From NCBI GenBank assembly GCA_034414595.1, contig DAOULY010000002.1, positions 124,001 through 188,000 of the forward strand: DNA of 64,000 bases, written 5' to 3'. The notes under the pieces were generated by a model that saw only the letters and a program-made list of their open reading frames with translations, had not been told where the DNA came from and ran no database searches. The stretch comes from DAOULY01 sp034414595. GTDB lineage: Bacteria > Chloroflexota > Dehalococcoidia > SZUA-161 > JAUWZY01. Within the stretch, counting starts at the first letter, position 1. Each line of letters opens with the position of its first letter. Positions 52,160 to 61,910 of the stretch are shown here, piece by piece. The position numbers and the translations under genes are program-made.

Positions 52160-54100
52160 TTACAGAATATGTGACGGCTCATTATCAATGCCGAGTCTCT
52201 TCAGGGTCTCAGGAGTCGGGATGCCCCATTCATCTAGTCCCTTATGCTTATAGAATTCGGCGCGCATTTGAAGAAACTTATCCTTTTCAATGACCATTCC
52301 TACTACAGCAGGGGCGCCGCGCCTTGTGGGTTCTTCATGATACCTGGGATTAAGGACGTCGCCCTTTTCAGGGTCGTCCCTCGTGAGGCCTTCCCTTATA
52401 TTAAACAGACGTTCAATGATGTTACATCTCTCAGCAACCTCCCACATCTCCGTGGGTGTCATCTCGATGCCGGTGTTATAGTAAAGGACCTTGGGCCAGT
52501 CTTCAAAATTGGGGAGTGTGGCGCCGAGGAATGTTGTATGATACTTGCATATGCCCAGGCAGTCAACTGCCATATAACAGTTCTCTTGCCAGAAGACCTG
52601 CCATGGCTTGCCTATGTATTCCGTGTGTTCGGAGCTTAAGGGCCCATCATAGGGGACAGGATTGCTGTATATCCTTCTCAGGACATCCTCTGGCAGGTGA
52701 TAGAGGTCTATGGCCGGCCTGCTCCGAAGATGGTCGGATCCTCTTGAAGCTGTAGCAATATTCAGGGCAAGGGCTGGTGTAGCCCTCTCATCGGAATGGA
52801 GATTGGACATGCCCTTGACCTGTATCAGATACTTAAAGGAGTCCTTGCCGATTATCTTGGACGCAGCGATGCCTCCATTAGCCAGGGTGTCGCCAAGCCA
52901 CCCCTTCCTGAAAGCGATCCTGTGAATCATCTCTATGACCGCGTCGTCGTTTCCCCAGCTGAGGTCAAGGCCATCCGTTTCCTTCTGGGTGAGGATGCCT
53001 TTTTCATAGAGCTCCATGGCCCAGGAGATAATGCTCCCTGTCTCAAGATTGTCCATGCCGTACTGGTCAACAAGGTGGTTTGCCACGAGGAGTGTCAAGG
53101 CCCGCGGTGTATCTGTCTCGCCGCAGAAGGCGCCCTGTGATGTGTATTCAGGTCCTTCATCATAGTTGCCTGCGTACGGGCCTGCAGGGATCTTGTACTG
53201 CGCCCTGCAGTGCACCTGGCACCCGAAGCATCCGGCCATGTGGTATGGCCCCATAGTCTCTTCGCAGATCTCATCGATGCGTTCAGGCTCTATGTCATCA
53301 GCATCCTCACACTGATTATATTGAAAGTTCCTGCAGCGTATGCCGCCCCAGGAATTTGTGGCGCCCCATATAAAAGGGGTGCCCAGAGTCCCCTGGGTCT
53401 GGTTAACCTTGGCGCTTGTTATCTGTTCGATAAAGCGCTTATTGAATTCAAGGGCCTCTTCAGGATGGGCTATCTTGATGTCCATTGTCCCCCTACATGC
53501 AATGCCTTTCAGGTTCTTGGAGCCCATAACGCAGCCCATACCAGATCGACCGCCGGAGTTTTTGATGCCTGTCATGTTGTTGGCATAGGCGACAAGATTC
53601 TCGCCTGCCGGCCCGCAGACCATACTCTTGACCTCCTGATCCCCAAGTATGTCACGGATTTTCCACTGCGCCTCTGTTACGCTTAGGCCCCATAGAGGAC
53701 GGCCATCCCTGATCTCAATTTCGCCGTTATGGATATAGATGAATACGGGATCTTTAGCCTTGCCCTTTATTACAAGGTGATGAAAACCAGCCCAGGCCAT
53801 TTCAGGGGCGAAAAATCCTCCCATGTTGGAGCTTCCCAGAAGCCCTGTCAGCGGCGATTTAGCCATACAATGCGTCCTTGCGGTTGCAGAGGCGCATGTA
53901 GCTGCAAGTATACCGCCACTGACTATCAGGGCATTATCGGGTCCATAAGGGTCGCAGCCTTCAGGAGTGTTATTGTAAAGAAGGTAGGCATCCAGACCCC
54001 TTCCTCCCAAAAATTTCTTGCGGATTTCCCTGGGGATGGGTTTTATCTGGATCTCTCCTGTTGTAAGATCGATATAGGCGATCTTTCTGCTTAGAGCCAT
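52160..54100 (-). CDS. AOR-family tungsten oxidoreductase
   Basis: 646 residues. An aldehyde:ferredoxin oxidoreductase-family enzyme with the N-terminal pterin-binding part (KKFLGGRGLDAYLLYN, SPLTGLLGSSNMGGFFAPE), cluster ligands GCFGCQVHC (near residue 290) and a later Cys (VDCLGICKY). It interconverts carboxylates/aldehydes or another oxo substrate with ferredoxin-type carriers. It is much less like BamB than the genes at 11719 and 14184. Coupled to a zinc-ribbon protein (2-bp gap) and two ferredoxins. Confidence 0.88.
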   Translation of the reverse strand: MALSRKIAYIDLTTGEIQIKPIPREIRKKFLGGRGLDAYLLYNNTPEGCDPYGPDNALIVSGGILAATCASATARTHCMAKSPLTGLLGSSNMGGFFAPEMAWAGFHHLVIKGKAKDPVFIYIHNGEIEIRDGRPLWGLSVTEAQWKIRDILGDQEVKSMVCGPAGENLVAYANNMTGIKNSGGRSGMGCVMGSKNLKGIACRGTMDIKIAHPEEALEFNKRFIEQITSAKVNQTQGTLGTPFIWGATNSWGGIRCRNFQYNQCEDADDIEPERIDEICEETMGPYHMAGCFGCQVHCRAQYKIPAGPYAGNYDEGPEYTSQGAFCGETDTPRALTLLVANHLVDQYGMDNLETGSIISWAMELYEKGILTQKETDGLDLSWGNDDAVIEMIHRIAFRKGWLGDTLANGGIAASKIIGKDSFKYLIQVKGMSNLHSDERATPALALNIATASRGSDHLRSRPAIDLYHLPEDVLRRIYSNPVPYDGPLSSEHTEYIGKPWQVFWQENCYMAVDCLGICKYHTTFLGATLPNFEDWPKVLYYNTGIEMTPTEMWEVAERCNIIERLFNIREGLTRDDPEKGDVLNPRYHEEPTRRGAPAVVGMVIEKDKFLQMRAEFYKHKGLDEWGIPTPETLKRLGIDNEPSHIL

Positions 54101-54102
54101 GT

Positions 54103-54390
54103 TTATTCCCCCTCCTTAGCCTTTTCCTCTTGTTCTTTCATCTTTCTGGCAAAGGCCTCTTCAGCAATCTTTCTATTTACCTCCCATACAGGCCCCCGGA
54201 TCCTTGGGAAGCCGTCCTTGACCCATGCCAAGCGGTACTCCATCCCGCATGTAGGGCACTTGATGGTCTTATCACCCTTTTTAGCCACAAGTCTTTCCAT
54301 GCATGTCGGATTATGGCATCTGAACTTCCCATATGTCCTGGTGTCCCTGAGGGTTTCAGCAAGTGATTTGCCTTCTTTTTCTATCGCCAT
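54103..54390 (-). CDS. small zinc-ribbon protein of the AOR operon
   Basis: 95 residues. CHNPTC and CPTCGMEYRL supply four cysteines for a metal. The tail is highly charged (KMKEQEEKAKEGE). Two bp before the AOR gene. Function unknown; possibly a chaperone or regulator for the tungsten enzyme (inference from position). Confidence 0.7.
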   Translation of the reverse strand: MAIEKEGKSLAETLRDTRTYGKFRCHNPTCMERLVAKKGDKTIKCPTCGMEYRLAWVKDGFPRIRGPVWEVNRKIAEEAFARKMKEQEEKAKEGE

Positions 54391-54419
54391 AGCAATACTC
54401 CTTTCTAAAAAACTGTTAA

Positions 54420-54665
54420 TTATGCAGCGCCTAATTTAATATTCTGTTTTGGTTTATGATGTCTTGGTGAAAATATTTTAACATTTATCTCATGCCTGAG
54501 TTCAGCAGCGCCTGCAGGACAAGTATTCACACAGGAGGCACATGAGAAGCACTGATAATGGAAGTAGCCGAATATGCGCAGCTTGCCTTCTTCCCTGGAT
54601 TCCAGGATCCCGGTCGGGTAGCTTAATATGCATGAGGCGCAGCCTGTGCATTTTTCACATCCCAT
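54420..54665 (-). CDS. small two-cluster ferredoxin-like protein
   Basis: 81 residues from ATG 54665 (AGGA upstream). The second motif, CFSCASCVNTCPAG, is complete. The first, CEKCTGCASCILSYP, has Ser in place of the last Cys, so one cluster may be [3Fe-4S] or absent. First gene of the AOR operon. A longer start at 54704 adds a hydrophobic stretch and is less likely. Confidence 0.7.
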   Translation of the reverse strand: MGCEKCTGCASCILSYPTGILESREEGKLRIFGYFHYQCFSCASCVNTCPAGAAELRHEINVKIFSPRHHKPKQNIKLGAA

Positions 54666-54852
54666 CCTCGTCCTGCAAAGCAGGAATACCGCGGCAACCA
54701 GCATAATCTTGCCGCTGAAGATATGAATTGTCCACAGTATTATCGGCGATAAAAGGGATTGAAGTCAAATTGTATGTAGTCAGCGAAAGTGGGACAGTCA
54801 GGCCAATGGGGTAATGTTAGCGCACTGAGAATGCGCTTGCTATGGCAAGATA

Positions 54853-55197
54853 TTATTTCTTTCCCGCTTTCGGCATTTTACGCTGATCCGGCATATCATA
54901 GGGGCTTCCCAGCTCCTGCAGCTTCTGGGTCAACTCCTCGAATTGGCCCGTTGGCCGGGCACCGATCTCCAATCCATAACTGACAGAGAACTCCAGGAAA
55001 CTGCGCAGCAAATCCTTGATGTTCTGTTCGAACTCATGAAGTGTCTCTTTGGTGACTAAGTTCTGCTCATTCGAGTTCTGCTTCAACTGGCTATCAATCA
55101 GGAACTCGATGAATTCACATTGGCTCAGATCGCCGCGATTTTCATCGATCTTTTTCACGAGATCAGCAGGCACTATCAGCATTCTCTTCTCAGGCAT
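54853..55197 (-). CDS. hypothetical protein, 114 aa
   Basis: Helical, charged protein (KRMLIVPADLVKKIDENRG and a long amphipathic helix later). It has a short basic tail KKMPKAGKK-like and no Cys. GAGGGGG precedes the ATG. The N-terminal pattern of a strand followed by two helices is that of a ribbon-helix-helix protein, which would fit its neighbour, a winged-helix protein; this is a weak inference. Confidence 0.55.
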   Translation of the reverse strand: MPEKRMLIVPADLVKKIDENRGDLSQCEFIEFLIDSQLKQNSNEQNLVTKETLHEFEQNIKDLLRSFLEFSVSYGLEIGARPTGQFEELTQKLQELGSPYDMPDQRKMPKAGKK

Positions 55198-55245
55198 TTA
55201 GGGTACCCCCTCAATTGCATTCGCCGTCTTGGGCAGCATGAGAAA

Positions 55246-55515
55246 TCACAGCTTCCCGTAGCCGTTCAGGGATAGCATTCTCAGTATACGGTCTATGGTC
55301 TTGAGCAACCTGAGACCCTTGTCTGTCACCCTATAGGTCACGGTCGGGTTGGAGACCTCCACTCTATCGATAAGTCCCCTCTGGATAAGGAAGTCGAGGT
55401 ACTTTTGTAGCTGACGGTAACTCATATTGGCACTGTACATGATCTCAGTCTTGCCGGCCTGACCCAGCCTGAGAATATCAGCTATTACCTCGATGTTAGA
55501 CCTTCTATTGTTCAT
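55246..55515 (-). CDS. winged-helix DNA-binding protein, archaeal-type
   Basis: 89 residues. IEVIADILRLGQAGKTEIMY, then MSYRQLQKYLDFLIQRGLID and TYRVTDKGLRLLKTIDR form a winged-helix domain of the type common in archaea and Chloroflexota. It is a small regulator of unknown targets, 48 bp upstream of the hypothetical protein on the same strand. Confidence 0.72.
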   Translation of the reverse strand: MNNRRSNIEVIADILRLGQAGKTEIMYSANMSYRQLQKYLDFLIQRGLIDRVEVSNPTVTYRVTDKGLRLLKTIDRILRMLSLNGYGKL

Positions 55516-55605
55516 CCCCGAACGCCCATCCCCTCGACATGAACATGTTCACACATCAGTAAAGCATATAATAGGCCATAAACGGGCAGCTGTCAATAGC
55601 TTCTG

Positions 55606-56889
55606 TTATATTCCTGACATCACCTCATCAAAAGCGCAGACCACAGCAACGGCAAATTCCGGGTCCTCAAGCCAGGCATCGATCTCCCTGATCTCAATCT
55701 CAGGCTTGAGGCACTTTCTCAGTTCCTCGACGAAGGCCCTGTCTGCTTCAGGATCGTAGAGCGGCTTGCCTTCGCCATCGAACAGAGACCATCCTTGTAG
55801 TGGTATCAGGAACTTGACCGGCCCCCTGGCCTGATTCAGCTTATCAGCGATAGTCCTCGCTACGACGACGAGTTCTTCAGCAGTTGACCTCACCGCCACC
55901 CGGAGGTCATCGACGCGCACGGCCTTCCGTGATTTATACTCCGACTCGTACCGGGATATCGGCGGGCCGATGAATTCCAGACTGGATGGGGTGATCACCT
56001 GAGGAATGCCTCTCTTGCCTGCGGCCTCAAGCCTATTGGGGCCGGATGCTCGGATGCCACCAAATAGCTCCTCTATTATCCCTCCCGGACACAGGTCTAT
56101 CACTCCGACAAAGAGCCCTCGCTCAATCAGCTCCTCCATGAGCCGATCAGCCACGCCCTGGGCATGGAATGAAATCACTTCATAGCCCCTTTGTTCCAGG
56201 TGCTCTGTGACATATTTGGCGCAGTGCTCGCAGTTCCCCAGCATGCTCAGCGCAATCACTGGTTTGTCTTGGGTGACGGTCTCAGTCGGCCCGGGCAAGC
56301 TCTCCATCATGCCGCAAATGGCACCAGCCGCACGGGTCAATATGCCTCTGACCATGGCGTTGAGATTGCCGATATCTATCACCGAATCCATCAAAGTTAT
56401 ATCCTTAGTGCCGAAGTAGTTTTCGGCGAATCCGGGCACTGCTGCCGAACTCGAGACCAACAACTTGGGCAGGCCGAAGGGCAAAGCCTTCATAATGCTG
56501 CTCCCCATAAAGGCGGTTGTGGCCCCACCTACGGCGATGAGCCCGTTGAGGTCGCCGGCGGAACATAACTCTGTGACCTTTGTTATGGCCCCGTTTATCA
56601 TCGTCCAATTTATCTCCTGCCTGTTGCTGGAAGCCCTGATGTCCTCAATCCGTGCTCCTCCCGCTTGGGCGATTTCCTGGCAGGTGATATCAGGCTTGAT
56701 CTGAGGCTCACCTCCCATGCTCAGGTCGATGAGGATAGTCCTATGTCCTCTCTGCTCGATGCACTCCTTGAGGAACGTTATCTGCTTGCTGTAATTATCG
56801 AGACAACTAAGGACGGCTATGGCCTTTTCCACTGTCTCAGCAATGCCCCGTCTGGACCTGCTCGATTTCTGGCGTTTAGGCGCTGACAT
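55606..56889 (-). CDS. Tm-1-like ATP-binding protein (UPF0261)
   Basis: 427 residues. Two-domain Tm-1/UPF0261 protein (AIAVLSCLDNYSKQ, GLIAVGGATTAFMGSSIMK, TLMDSVIDIGNLN and FVGVIDLCPGGIIEEL). The family is named after a plant virus-resistance factor. The bacterial function is unknown, with phosphotransfer or nucleotide binding likely. ATG 56889 follows AAGGGA. It is divergent from the ABC exporter. Confidence 0.8.
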   Translation of the reverse strand: MSAPKRQKSSRSRRGIAETVEKAIAVLSCLDNYSKQITFLKECIEQRGHRTILIDLSMGGEPQIKPDITCQEIAQAGGARIEDIRASSNRQEINWTMINGAITKVTELCSAGDLNGLIAVGGATTAFMGSSIMKALPFGLPKLLVSSSAAVPGFAENYFGTKDITLMDSVIDIGNLNAMVRGILTRAAGAICGMMESLPGPTETVTQDKPVIALSMLGNCEHCAKYVTEHLEQRGYEVISFHAQGVADRLMEELIERGLFVGVIDLCPGGIIEELFGGIRASGPNRLEAAGKRGIPQVITPSSLEFIGPPISRYESEYKSRKAVRVDDLRVAVRSTAEELVVVARTIADKLNQARGPVKFLIPLQGWSLFDGEGKPLYDPEADRAFVEELRKCLKPEIEIREIDAWLEDPEFAVAVVCAFDEVMSGI

Positions 56890-57023
56890 AGTCCCTTAAA
56901 CAGCCTATAGAATAGCACAGCCACTCTCCATAGCTCAATAGAGCCAGCCCCTGGGGACGCCGAGCTTTTGAGCAGGGGGGAAATAGGATAAAATAGAAAT
57001 AGTGTAGTAGGAGACATACTGAA

Positions 57024-58046
57024 ATGGCAATGATCAAGACTCAGGATCTGACTAAAATCTACCCCGGTGGGGTCAGGGCTGTTGACGGCGTTTCCTTCGA
57101 GGTGGAGAAAGGTGAGATGTTCGGCTTCCTCGGCCCCAACGGCGCCGGCAAGACGACCACGATCAAGATGCTGGTTACACTGACCAGGCCGACCTCAGGG
57201 CGAGCCGAAGTGGCTGGCTATGATGTGGGCAAATACCCTCGGCAAGTCAGGGACAAGATAGGCTACGTTGGTCAGGACGTAGGTATTGATGAGCTGGCCA
57301 CGGGCAGGGAGAATCTACGCCTCTATGGCCACCTCTACCGCCTGGACAATAAGACCATTGAGCAGCGGATAGAGGAGCTCATGGCCCTGGTAGAGCTCAC
57401 AGGATATGAGGACAAACTGGTCTCCACCTACTCCGGTGGCATGCGCAAGCGACTCGACATCGCTATGGGGCTGATCCACCGCCCTGAAGTCCTCATCCTT
57501 GATGAGCCCACGGTGGGGCTCGATCCTCAAACCAGGGCCCACATCCGAGACTATGTGCGAAGCCTGAGCAAGCAAAACAGTATGACTATATTCTTCACCA
57601 CCCACTACATGGAAGAAGCGGACATGCTGGCTGATCGCATCGCCATCATCGACTACGGGCGCATAGTTGCCCTGGGGACGCCAACAGAGCTCAAGAATGA
57701 GATCGGCGGCGATGTGGTCACCGTAAGCCTGGATGAGGAGCGTCCCGAGGAAAATGACAAAGCCTTGGAGCAAGCCCGCGACATTCTCCGAGAGCACCCG
57801 TTGGTGAGGGAGATGCAGCGCCGAGACAGCGACCTCAGTATCTATGTCGATGATGGTGAGCACGCTCTGCCTCAGCTGATGCGCACTCTGGAGGGCCATG
57901 GCATAGTGGTGAAGGCGATTTACCTGGCCCGTCCTTCGCTGGACGATGTCTTTCTCAAGCATACCGGGCGCACCATCCGCGAGGAGGAGGGCAAGCGTAC
58001 TTCCTTCGCCGAGCTTGAGCGAAGAAGGAAAAGGAGGCCATCTTGA
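57024..58046 (+). CDS. DrrA-type ABC transporter ATPase
   Basis: 340 residues. Walker A GPNGAGKTTT, signature YSGGMRKRLDIAMGL and Walker B VLILDEPTVGLD. A C-terminal extension of about 110 residues matches daunorubicin-resistance-type exporters. Works with the permease encoded by the next gene, whose start overlaps this stop. Upstream TAAAAT (56989-56994) could be a -10. Confidence 0.9.
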   Translation: MAMIKTQDLTKIYPGGVRAVDGVSFEVEKGEMFGFLGPNGAGKTTTIKMLVTLTRPTSGRAEVAGYDVGKYPRQVRDKIGYVGQDVGIDELATGRENLRLYGHLYRLDNKTIEQRIEELMALVELTGYEDKLVSTYSGGMRKRLDIAMGLIHRPEVLILDEPTVGLDPQTRAHIRDYVRSLSKQNSMTIFFTTHYMEEADMLADRIAIIDYGRIVALGTPTELKNEIGGDVVTVSLDEERPEENDKALEQARDILREHPLVREMQRRDSDLSIYVDDGEHALPQLMRTLEGHGIVVKAIYLARPSLDDVFLKHTGRTIREEEGKRTSFAELERRRKRRPS

Positions 58047-58810
58047 GCTACGTTTCTGATGTCTGGTATCTACTGGTACGGCACCTCAGGGCTCAGCTGC
58101 GGATGCCGGTGTTCATCTTCGTCAGCATAGTTCAACCCATGTTCTGGCTGTTGCTGTTCAGCCAGCTCTTTCGCAGTCTGGCCGACCTGCCCGGATTCCC
58201 CACAGGCAGCTACCTTCAGTTCTTCGCCCCGGGAGTGCTGGTCATGCTCGTTCTCTTCGGCTCAACCTACTCCGGGATGAGCATGATTCGCGACATGGAC
58301 CTGGGAGTCATAACCAAGATGCTGGCCACCCCGGCGACCAGAGTCTCCATTGTGCTGAGCAGAGTGCTCTCAACCATAGTAGTGCTGATTGTGCAATGCT
58401 CGATCATACTCATCGTGGCCAGGGTCATGGGCGTAAGCATAGCTACTGGCATACCTGGAGCTCTGCTCATGATCGTCTTTCTGGGGCTGTTTGGATTGGG
58501 CTTTGCTGGTCTGTCCAACTGTCTCGCCATCCTGTTCAAGAAGCCCGAGCCTCTCATGGGTGTGCTCACCTTTCTCACCCTCCCTCTGATGTTCCTCTCC
58601 TCAGCAATGATGCCGAGCACATTGCTCCCCACCTGGATTGATGCCGCCAAGAAGTTCAATCCGGTGCAATATGCCATTGAGCCAATCCGGAGTTTGGTCA
58701 CCACCGGCTACGATTGGCCAACATTGCTGATCAACATGGCCATCCTGACTGCATTCGCTGCCCTGACCGTGGGATTGGCGAGCGCCATGTTCCGCATCAA
58801 AGGAGAGTAG
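58043..58810 (+). CDS. DrrB-type ABC-2 permease
   Basis: 255 residues, six hydrophobic segments of the ABC-2 family (MPVFIFVSIVQPMFWLLLF, SSAMMPSTLLPTWI). TTG 58043, preceded by AAGGAGG, overlaps the ATPase stop. The pair should export a drug- or lipid-like compound. Substrate unknown. Confidence 0.88.
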   Translation: MSYVSDVWYLLVRHLRAQLRMPVFIFVSIVQPMFWLLLFSQLFRSLADLPGFPTGSYLQFFAPGVLVMLVLFGSTYSGMSMIRDMDLGVITKMLATPATRVSIVLSRVLSTIVVLIVQCSIILIVARVMGVSIATGIPGALLMIVFLGLFGLGFAGLSNCLAILFKKPEPLMGVLTFLTLPLMFLSSAMMPSTLLPTWIDAAKKFNPVQYAIEPIRSLVTTGYDWPTLLINMAILTAFAALTVGLASAMFRIKGE

Positions 58811-58855
58811 CGCAAAGATGTGCTTTTGAGCTAAAATAGAAACAGGGCGAGCAAA

Positions 58856-59734
58856 ATGAACGACGATCTGATCCTGATACGTCCTCCCAGCGAGGCCAAT
58901 AGCTTTCTGCTTGCTGTGACCACTGGCTGCTCCCACAATAAGTGCACCTTCTGCCGCACCTACCAGGGAGTCAGGTTCAAGACTAGAAGCCTTGCTGACA
59001 TCAAGAGGGATATCGATAATGTCGCCCAGGACTACAGCTGGAGCGTGCAGAGGGTCTTTCTGGAGAATGGCGATGCTCTGGCCTGTTCGCAGGCGAGGTT
59101 GCTGCCGGTCCTGGAGCACCTGAACAGCAGCTTTCCCAGGCTGGAGAGGGTGGGGAGCTATGCCACGCCTCAAAACCTGCTGCGGAAGAATGTCGCCGAG
59201 CTAAAGGCTTTGAAAGAACTGAAGCTTAACATCATATATATGGGTGTGGAGACCGGCGATGAGGAGCTGCTGCAAGAAATTCAAAAGGGTGTCACCCGAG
59301 CCCAACTAGTGGAAGGGGGGAGAAAGGTCAAGGAGGCCGGTATCACTCTCTCAGTGACCGTAATCCTCGGCCTCGGCGGCGTGGAGAAAAGCAGCCAACA
59401 TGCCTTGGAGACGGCAAAAATACTGACCGAGATCGACCCCGATTATGCCGGCGCCTTAACCCTGATGCTGTCGCCTGGAACTCCTCTACACCAGCAATGG
59501 CAAGAGGGACAATTTTCTCTGATATCCCCGTTTCAATCCCTGAAAGAGCTGAGAACAATGGTAGCAAACTCCGAATTCAGCAATTGCTTCTTCACTGCAA
59601 ACCACGCCTCGAACTATCTTCCTCTACGGATGAGATTACCGAAGCAAAAGGAACAGGCTCTGAAGCTGTTAGATAAAGTGTTGTCAGAAAAGGATGAGAG
59701 CCTGCTCAAGCCCGAGTTCCTCAGAGCCCTGTGA
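58856..59734 (+). CDS. radical SAM protein (CX4CX2C type)
   Basis: 292 residues. Cys25, 30, 33 in GCSHNKCTFCRTY and the barrel segment IYMGVETGDEELLQEIQKG belong to radical SAM enzymes with the variant CX4CX2C spacing. No B12-binding domain is fused. The substrate is unknown. It sits 45 bp after the ABC permease and before a methyltransferase gene. Confidence 0.82.
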   Translation: MNDDLILIRPPSEANSFLLAVTTGCSHNKCTFCRTYQGVRFKTRSLADIKRDIDNVAQDYSWSVQRVFLENGDALACSQARLLPVLEHLNSSFPRLERVGSYATPQNLLRKNVAELKALKELKLNIIYMGVETGDEELLQEIQKGVTRAQLVEGGRKVKEAGITLSVTVILGLGGVEKSSQHALETAKILTEIDPDYAGALTLMLSPGTPLHQQWQEGQFSLISPFQSLKELRTMVANSEFSNCFFTANHASNYLPLRMRLPKQKEQALKLLDKVLSEKDESLLKPEFLRAL

Positions 59735-59843
59735 TGCCATCGCCAAATGGCGCCCCCTATTCCTGATTGAACCGCCGTTGCTTCTATTGACATGGCCATA
59801 CCAGCGGAGTAGCATACAATCAGTCTACAGCAGAGAGGTCGAT

Positions 59844-61214
59844 GTGTCAGAGGCCATGCAGCGCTTATTCAACGAGAGGTTGGCCCGCCATCAGGCAGCT
59901 GTGGCGCTGGAGCCCCTAGACCGAGTGCCTCTGGCAATGAATGCCGACTATCCTCAGGTCTATTCCGGCCGCACTGAGCAGGAGCTCATCTACGACCTGG
60001 ATAAACTATCAGATGCCCTGGTCAAGTTTGTTCAGGACTTCTCGGAATTCGATGCCCTCGCTCCCAGGGAAGGTCGCTTTGGACCTCTGGAGGATACCGT
60101 GGGCTCCAGGTTATACAGACTCTCCGGTCGTGACCTGCCCCCAAATGTCCAGTTCCAGTTTGTGGAACAAGAATGGATGAAAGCCGACGAGTACGACCTG
60201 CTGATCGATGACCCGGTGGAATTCTTGATGGAGCGCTTTCTGCCCCGAGTTTTCAGCGAGTTCCAGGAGCGAGGTTCCACGCGCTCCTACATCGCCTTCC
60301 TCAAAGCCGGCATGGCGTTCACAGAGAGAAGAGCGAAATGGAGAGAGATGGTGGCACGCCTGGAAACGGAATACGGTATGCCCCGAGTCTACGTCGGCTC
60401 CATTAGAGCGCCTTTCGACAAGCTGGCCGACAGACTGCGTGGCCTCCAGGGCATCATGATCGACATCCACCGTCAGCCGGAGAAGGTCATTGCCGCCTGT
60501 GATGCCCTGGTCCCCACCCTGGTGGACATCACCCTCGCCGAGGCCGACCCGCTTCGGCGCTATCCCATCTTTCTGCCTTTGCATCGAGGTTGCACTCCCT
60601 TCCTCTCGCCGAAACAGTTCGACACCTTCTACTGGCCCTCGCTGAAGAAGGAGTTGCTCCTGCTCATCGAGGCCGGCTACACTGTGCGCTTGTTCATGGA
60701 GGGAGATTGGACAGCCCACTGGCACCATGTACGCGAATTGCCCCGGGGCAAGGTGATCTGCCATATCGACAAGTCCGATATCTTCCAGGCCAAGGAGGAG
60801 GTCGGCGACTGGGCCTGTATCGCAGGAGGCGTGCCCGAAACTCTGCTCATCCTGGGGACTCCAGACCAGATTCGGTCCAGAGTGCAAGAGCTGTGTGAAC
60901 GCGTTGGCAAAGATGGCGGCTTCCTTATCGCCTGCAACACCCCCATCCCTGGCACTACCAAGCCGGAGAACTTCCGCGCATTCGTCGATGCCGTCATGGA
61001 GTACGGCAGGTACAGTGACACTGAGAAACCTGAGCCCAAGTCGTGGACAGGAACCGCAGCCAGCTCAGATCAGAAACCAGCAGTGACCATGGTCACGCCC
61101 TGGAAGATCAAGCTCGAGGAACTCGGTAGCATCCTCGGCGATGAAATATCGATTAAGGCCCCCTGGGAAACACTGGAGCGCATAGCATATCATTGGCTTT
61201 GGTACTGGACATAG
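59844..61214 (+). CDS. uroporphyrinogen decarboxylase-fold methyltransferase
   Basis: About 456 residues of the UroD/MtaA superfamily (late barrel motif IACNTPIPGTTKPENF, and His-containing PIFLPLHRGCTPFL). The next gene encodes a corrinoid protein, so it most likely transfers a methyl group to or from cobalamin rather than making haem. GTG 59844 has GAGAGG 6 bp upstream; ATG 59856 is the alternative. The open frame to 59694 reaches back into the radical SAM gene and is not used. Methyl donor unknown. Confidence 0.72.
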   Translation: MSEAMQRLFNERLARHQAAVALEPLDRVPLAMNADYPQVYSGRTEQELIYDLDKLSDALVKFVQDFSEFDALAPREGRFGPLEDTVGSRLYRLSGRDLPPNVQFQFVEQEWMKADEYDLLIDDPVEFLMERFLPRVFSEFQERGSTRSYIAFLKAGMAFTERRAKWREMVARLETEYGMPRVYVGSIRAPFDKLADRLRGLQGIMIDIHRQPEKVIAACDALVPTLVDITLAEADPLRRYPIFLPLHRGCTPFLSPKQFDTFYWPSLKKELLLLIEAGYTVRLFMEGDWTAHWHHVRELPRGKVICHIDKSDIFQAKEEVGDWACIAGGVPETLLILGTPDQIRSRVQELCERVGKDGGFLIACNTPIPGTTKPENFRAFVDAVMEYGRYSDTEKPEPKSWTGTAASSDQKPAVTMVTPWKIKLEELGSILGDEISIKAPWETLERIAYHWLWYWT

Positions 61215-61249
61215 CATCAAGAAGCCTATCACCACGAGGAGGCTGAGCG

Positions 61250-61888
61250 GTGGCAGAACTGACAGAGTTGGCACAGGCGCTGGCCGAACTCAACGAGGAA
61301 CGGGTCAACTCGCTGCTGGAGGACAGATTGAAAGCTGGCGTGCCCGCGCTTGAGACCATCGCAGAATGTCAGGCGGGCATGGCCGAGGTGGGGAATCGCT
61401 TCAGCGCCAATGAGTACTTCCTCAGCGAACTCATCTACTCCTCAGAGATACTCAAAGGGGCCATGGCGCGGCTGGAGCCGCTGTTGCAGGGCGTTGCCTC
61501 AGGACACTCGGTCGGCACCGTGGTAATCGGCACGGTGAAGAGAGACATCCACGACATCGGCAAGAACGTGGTAGCGATGCTGCTGCGGGGCACCGGCTTT
61601 GAGGTCATCGACCTCGGGGTAGATGTGCCCGCTGAGGCCTTCGTGGAAAAGGTTAAGGAGACCGGTGCCAAGGTGTTGGGGCTCAGCTGTATGCTGAACA
61701 TGGCTTACCCGGAGATGAAGGACGTGGTAGATAAGGCTACAGCAGCTGGCATCCGAAGCCAGGTTACCATCGTCATAGGGGGAGCGCCGATCAACGAGCA
61801 GGTTCGGGAATATGCCGGTGCCGACTATTGGGCCCTAGATGCGACAGTAGGGGTCAAGATCTGCAAACAAGTATACGGTTTAGTTTAA
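61250..61888 (+). CDS. corrinoid (B12-binding) methyl-carrier protein
   Basis: 212 residues of the MtaC/MtbC/MetH-cap type: N-terminal helical cap, then DIHDIGK (His101, the lower Co ligand), GFEVIDLGVDVPAE, GLSCMLNMA, and IGGAPINEQ. It carries a methyl group as methyl-Co(III). GTG 61250 follows GAGGAGG. Partner of the preceding methyltransferase. Confidence 0.9.
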   Translation: MAELTELAQALAELNEERVNSLLEDRLKAGVPALETIAECQAGMAEVGNRFSANEYFLSELIYSSEILKGAMARLEPLLQGVASGHSVGTVVIGTVKRDIHDIGKNVVAMLLRGTGFEVIDLGVDVPAEAFVEKVKETGAKVLGLSCMLNMAYPEMKDVVDKATAAGIRSQVTIVIGGAPINEQVREYAGADYWALDATVGVKICKQVYGLV

Positions 61889-61910
61889 CTTAGATTGGAG
61901 GAGGGCAAGC

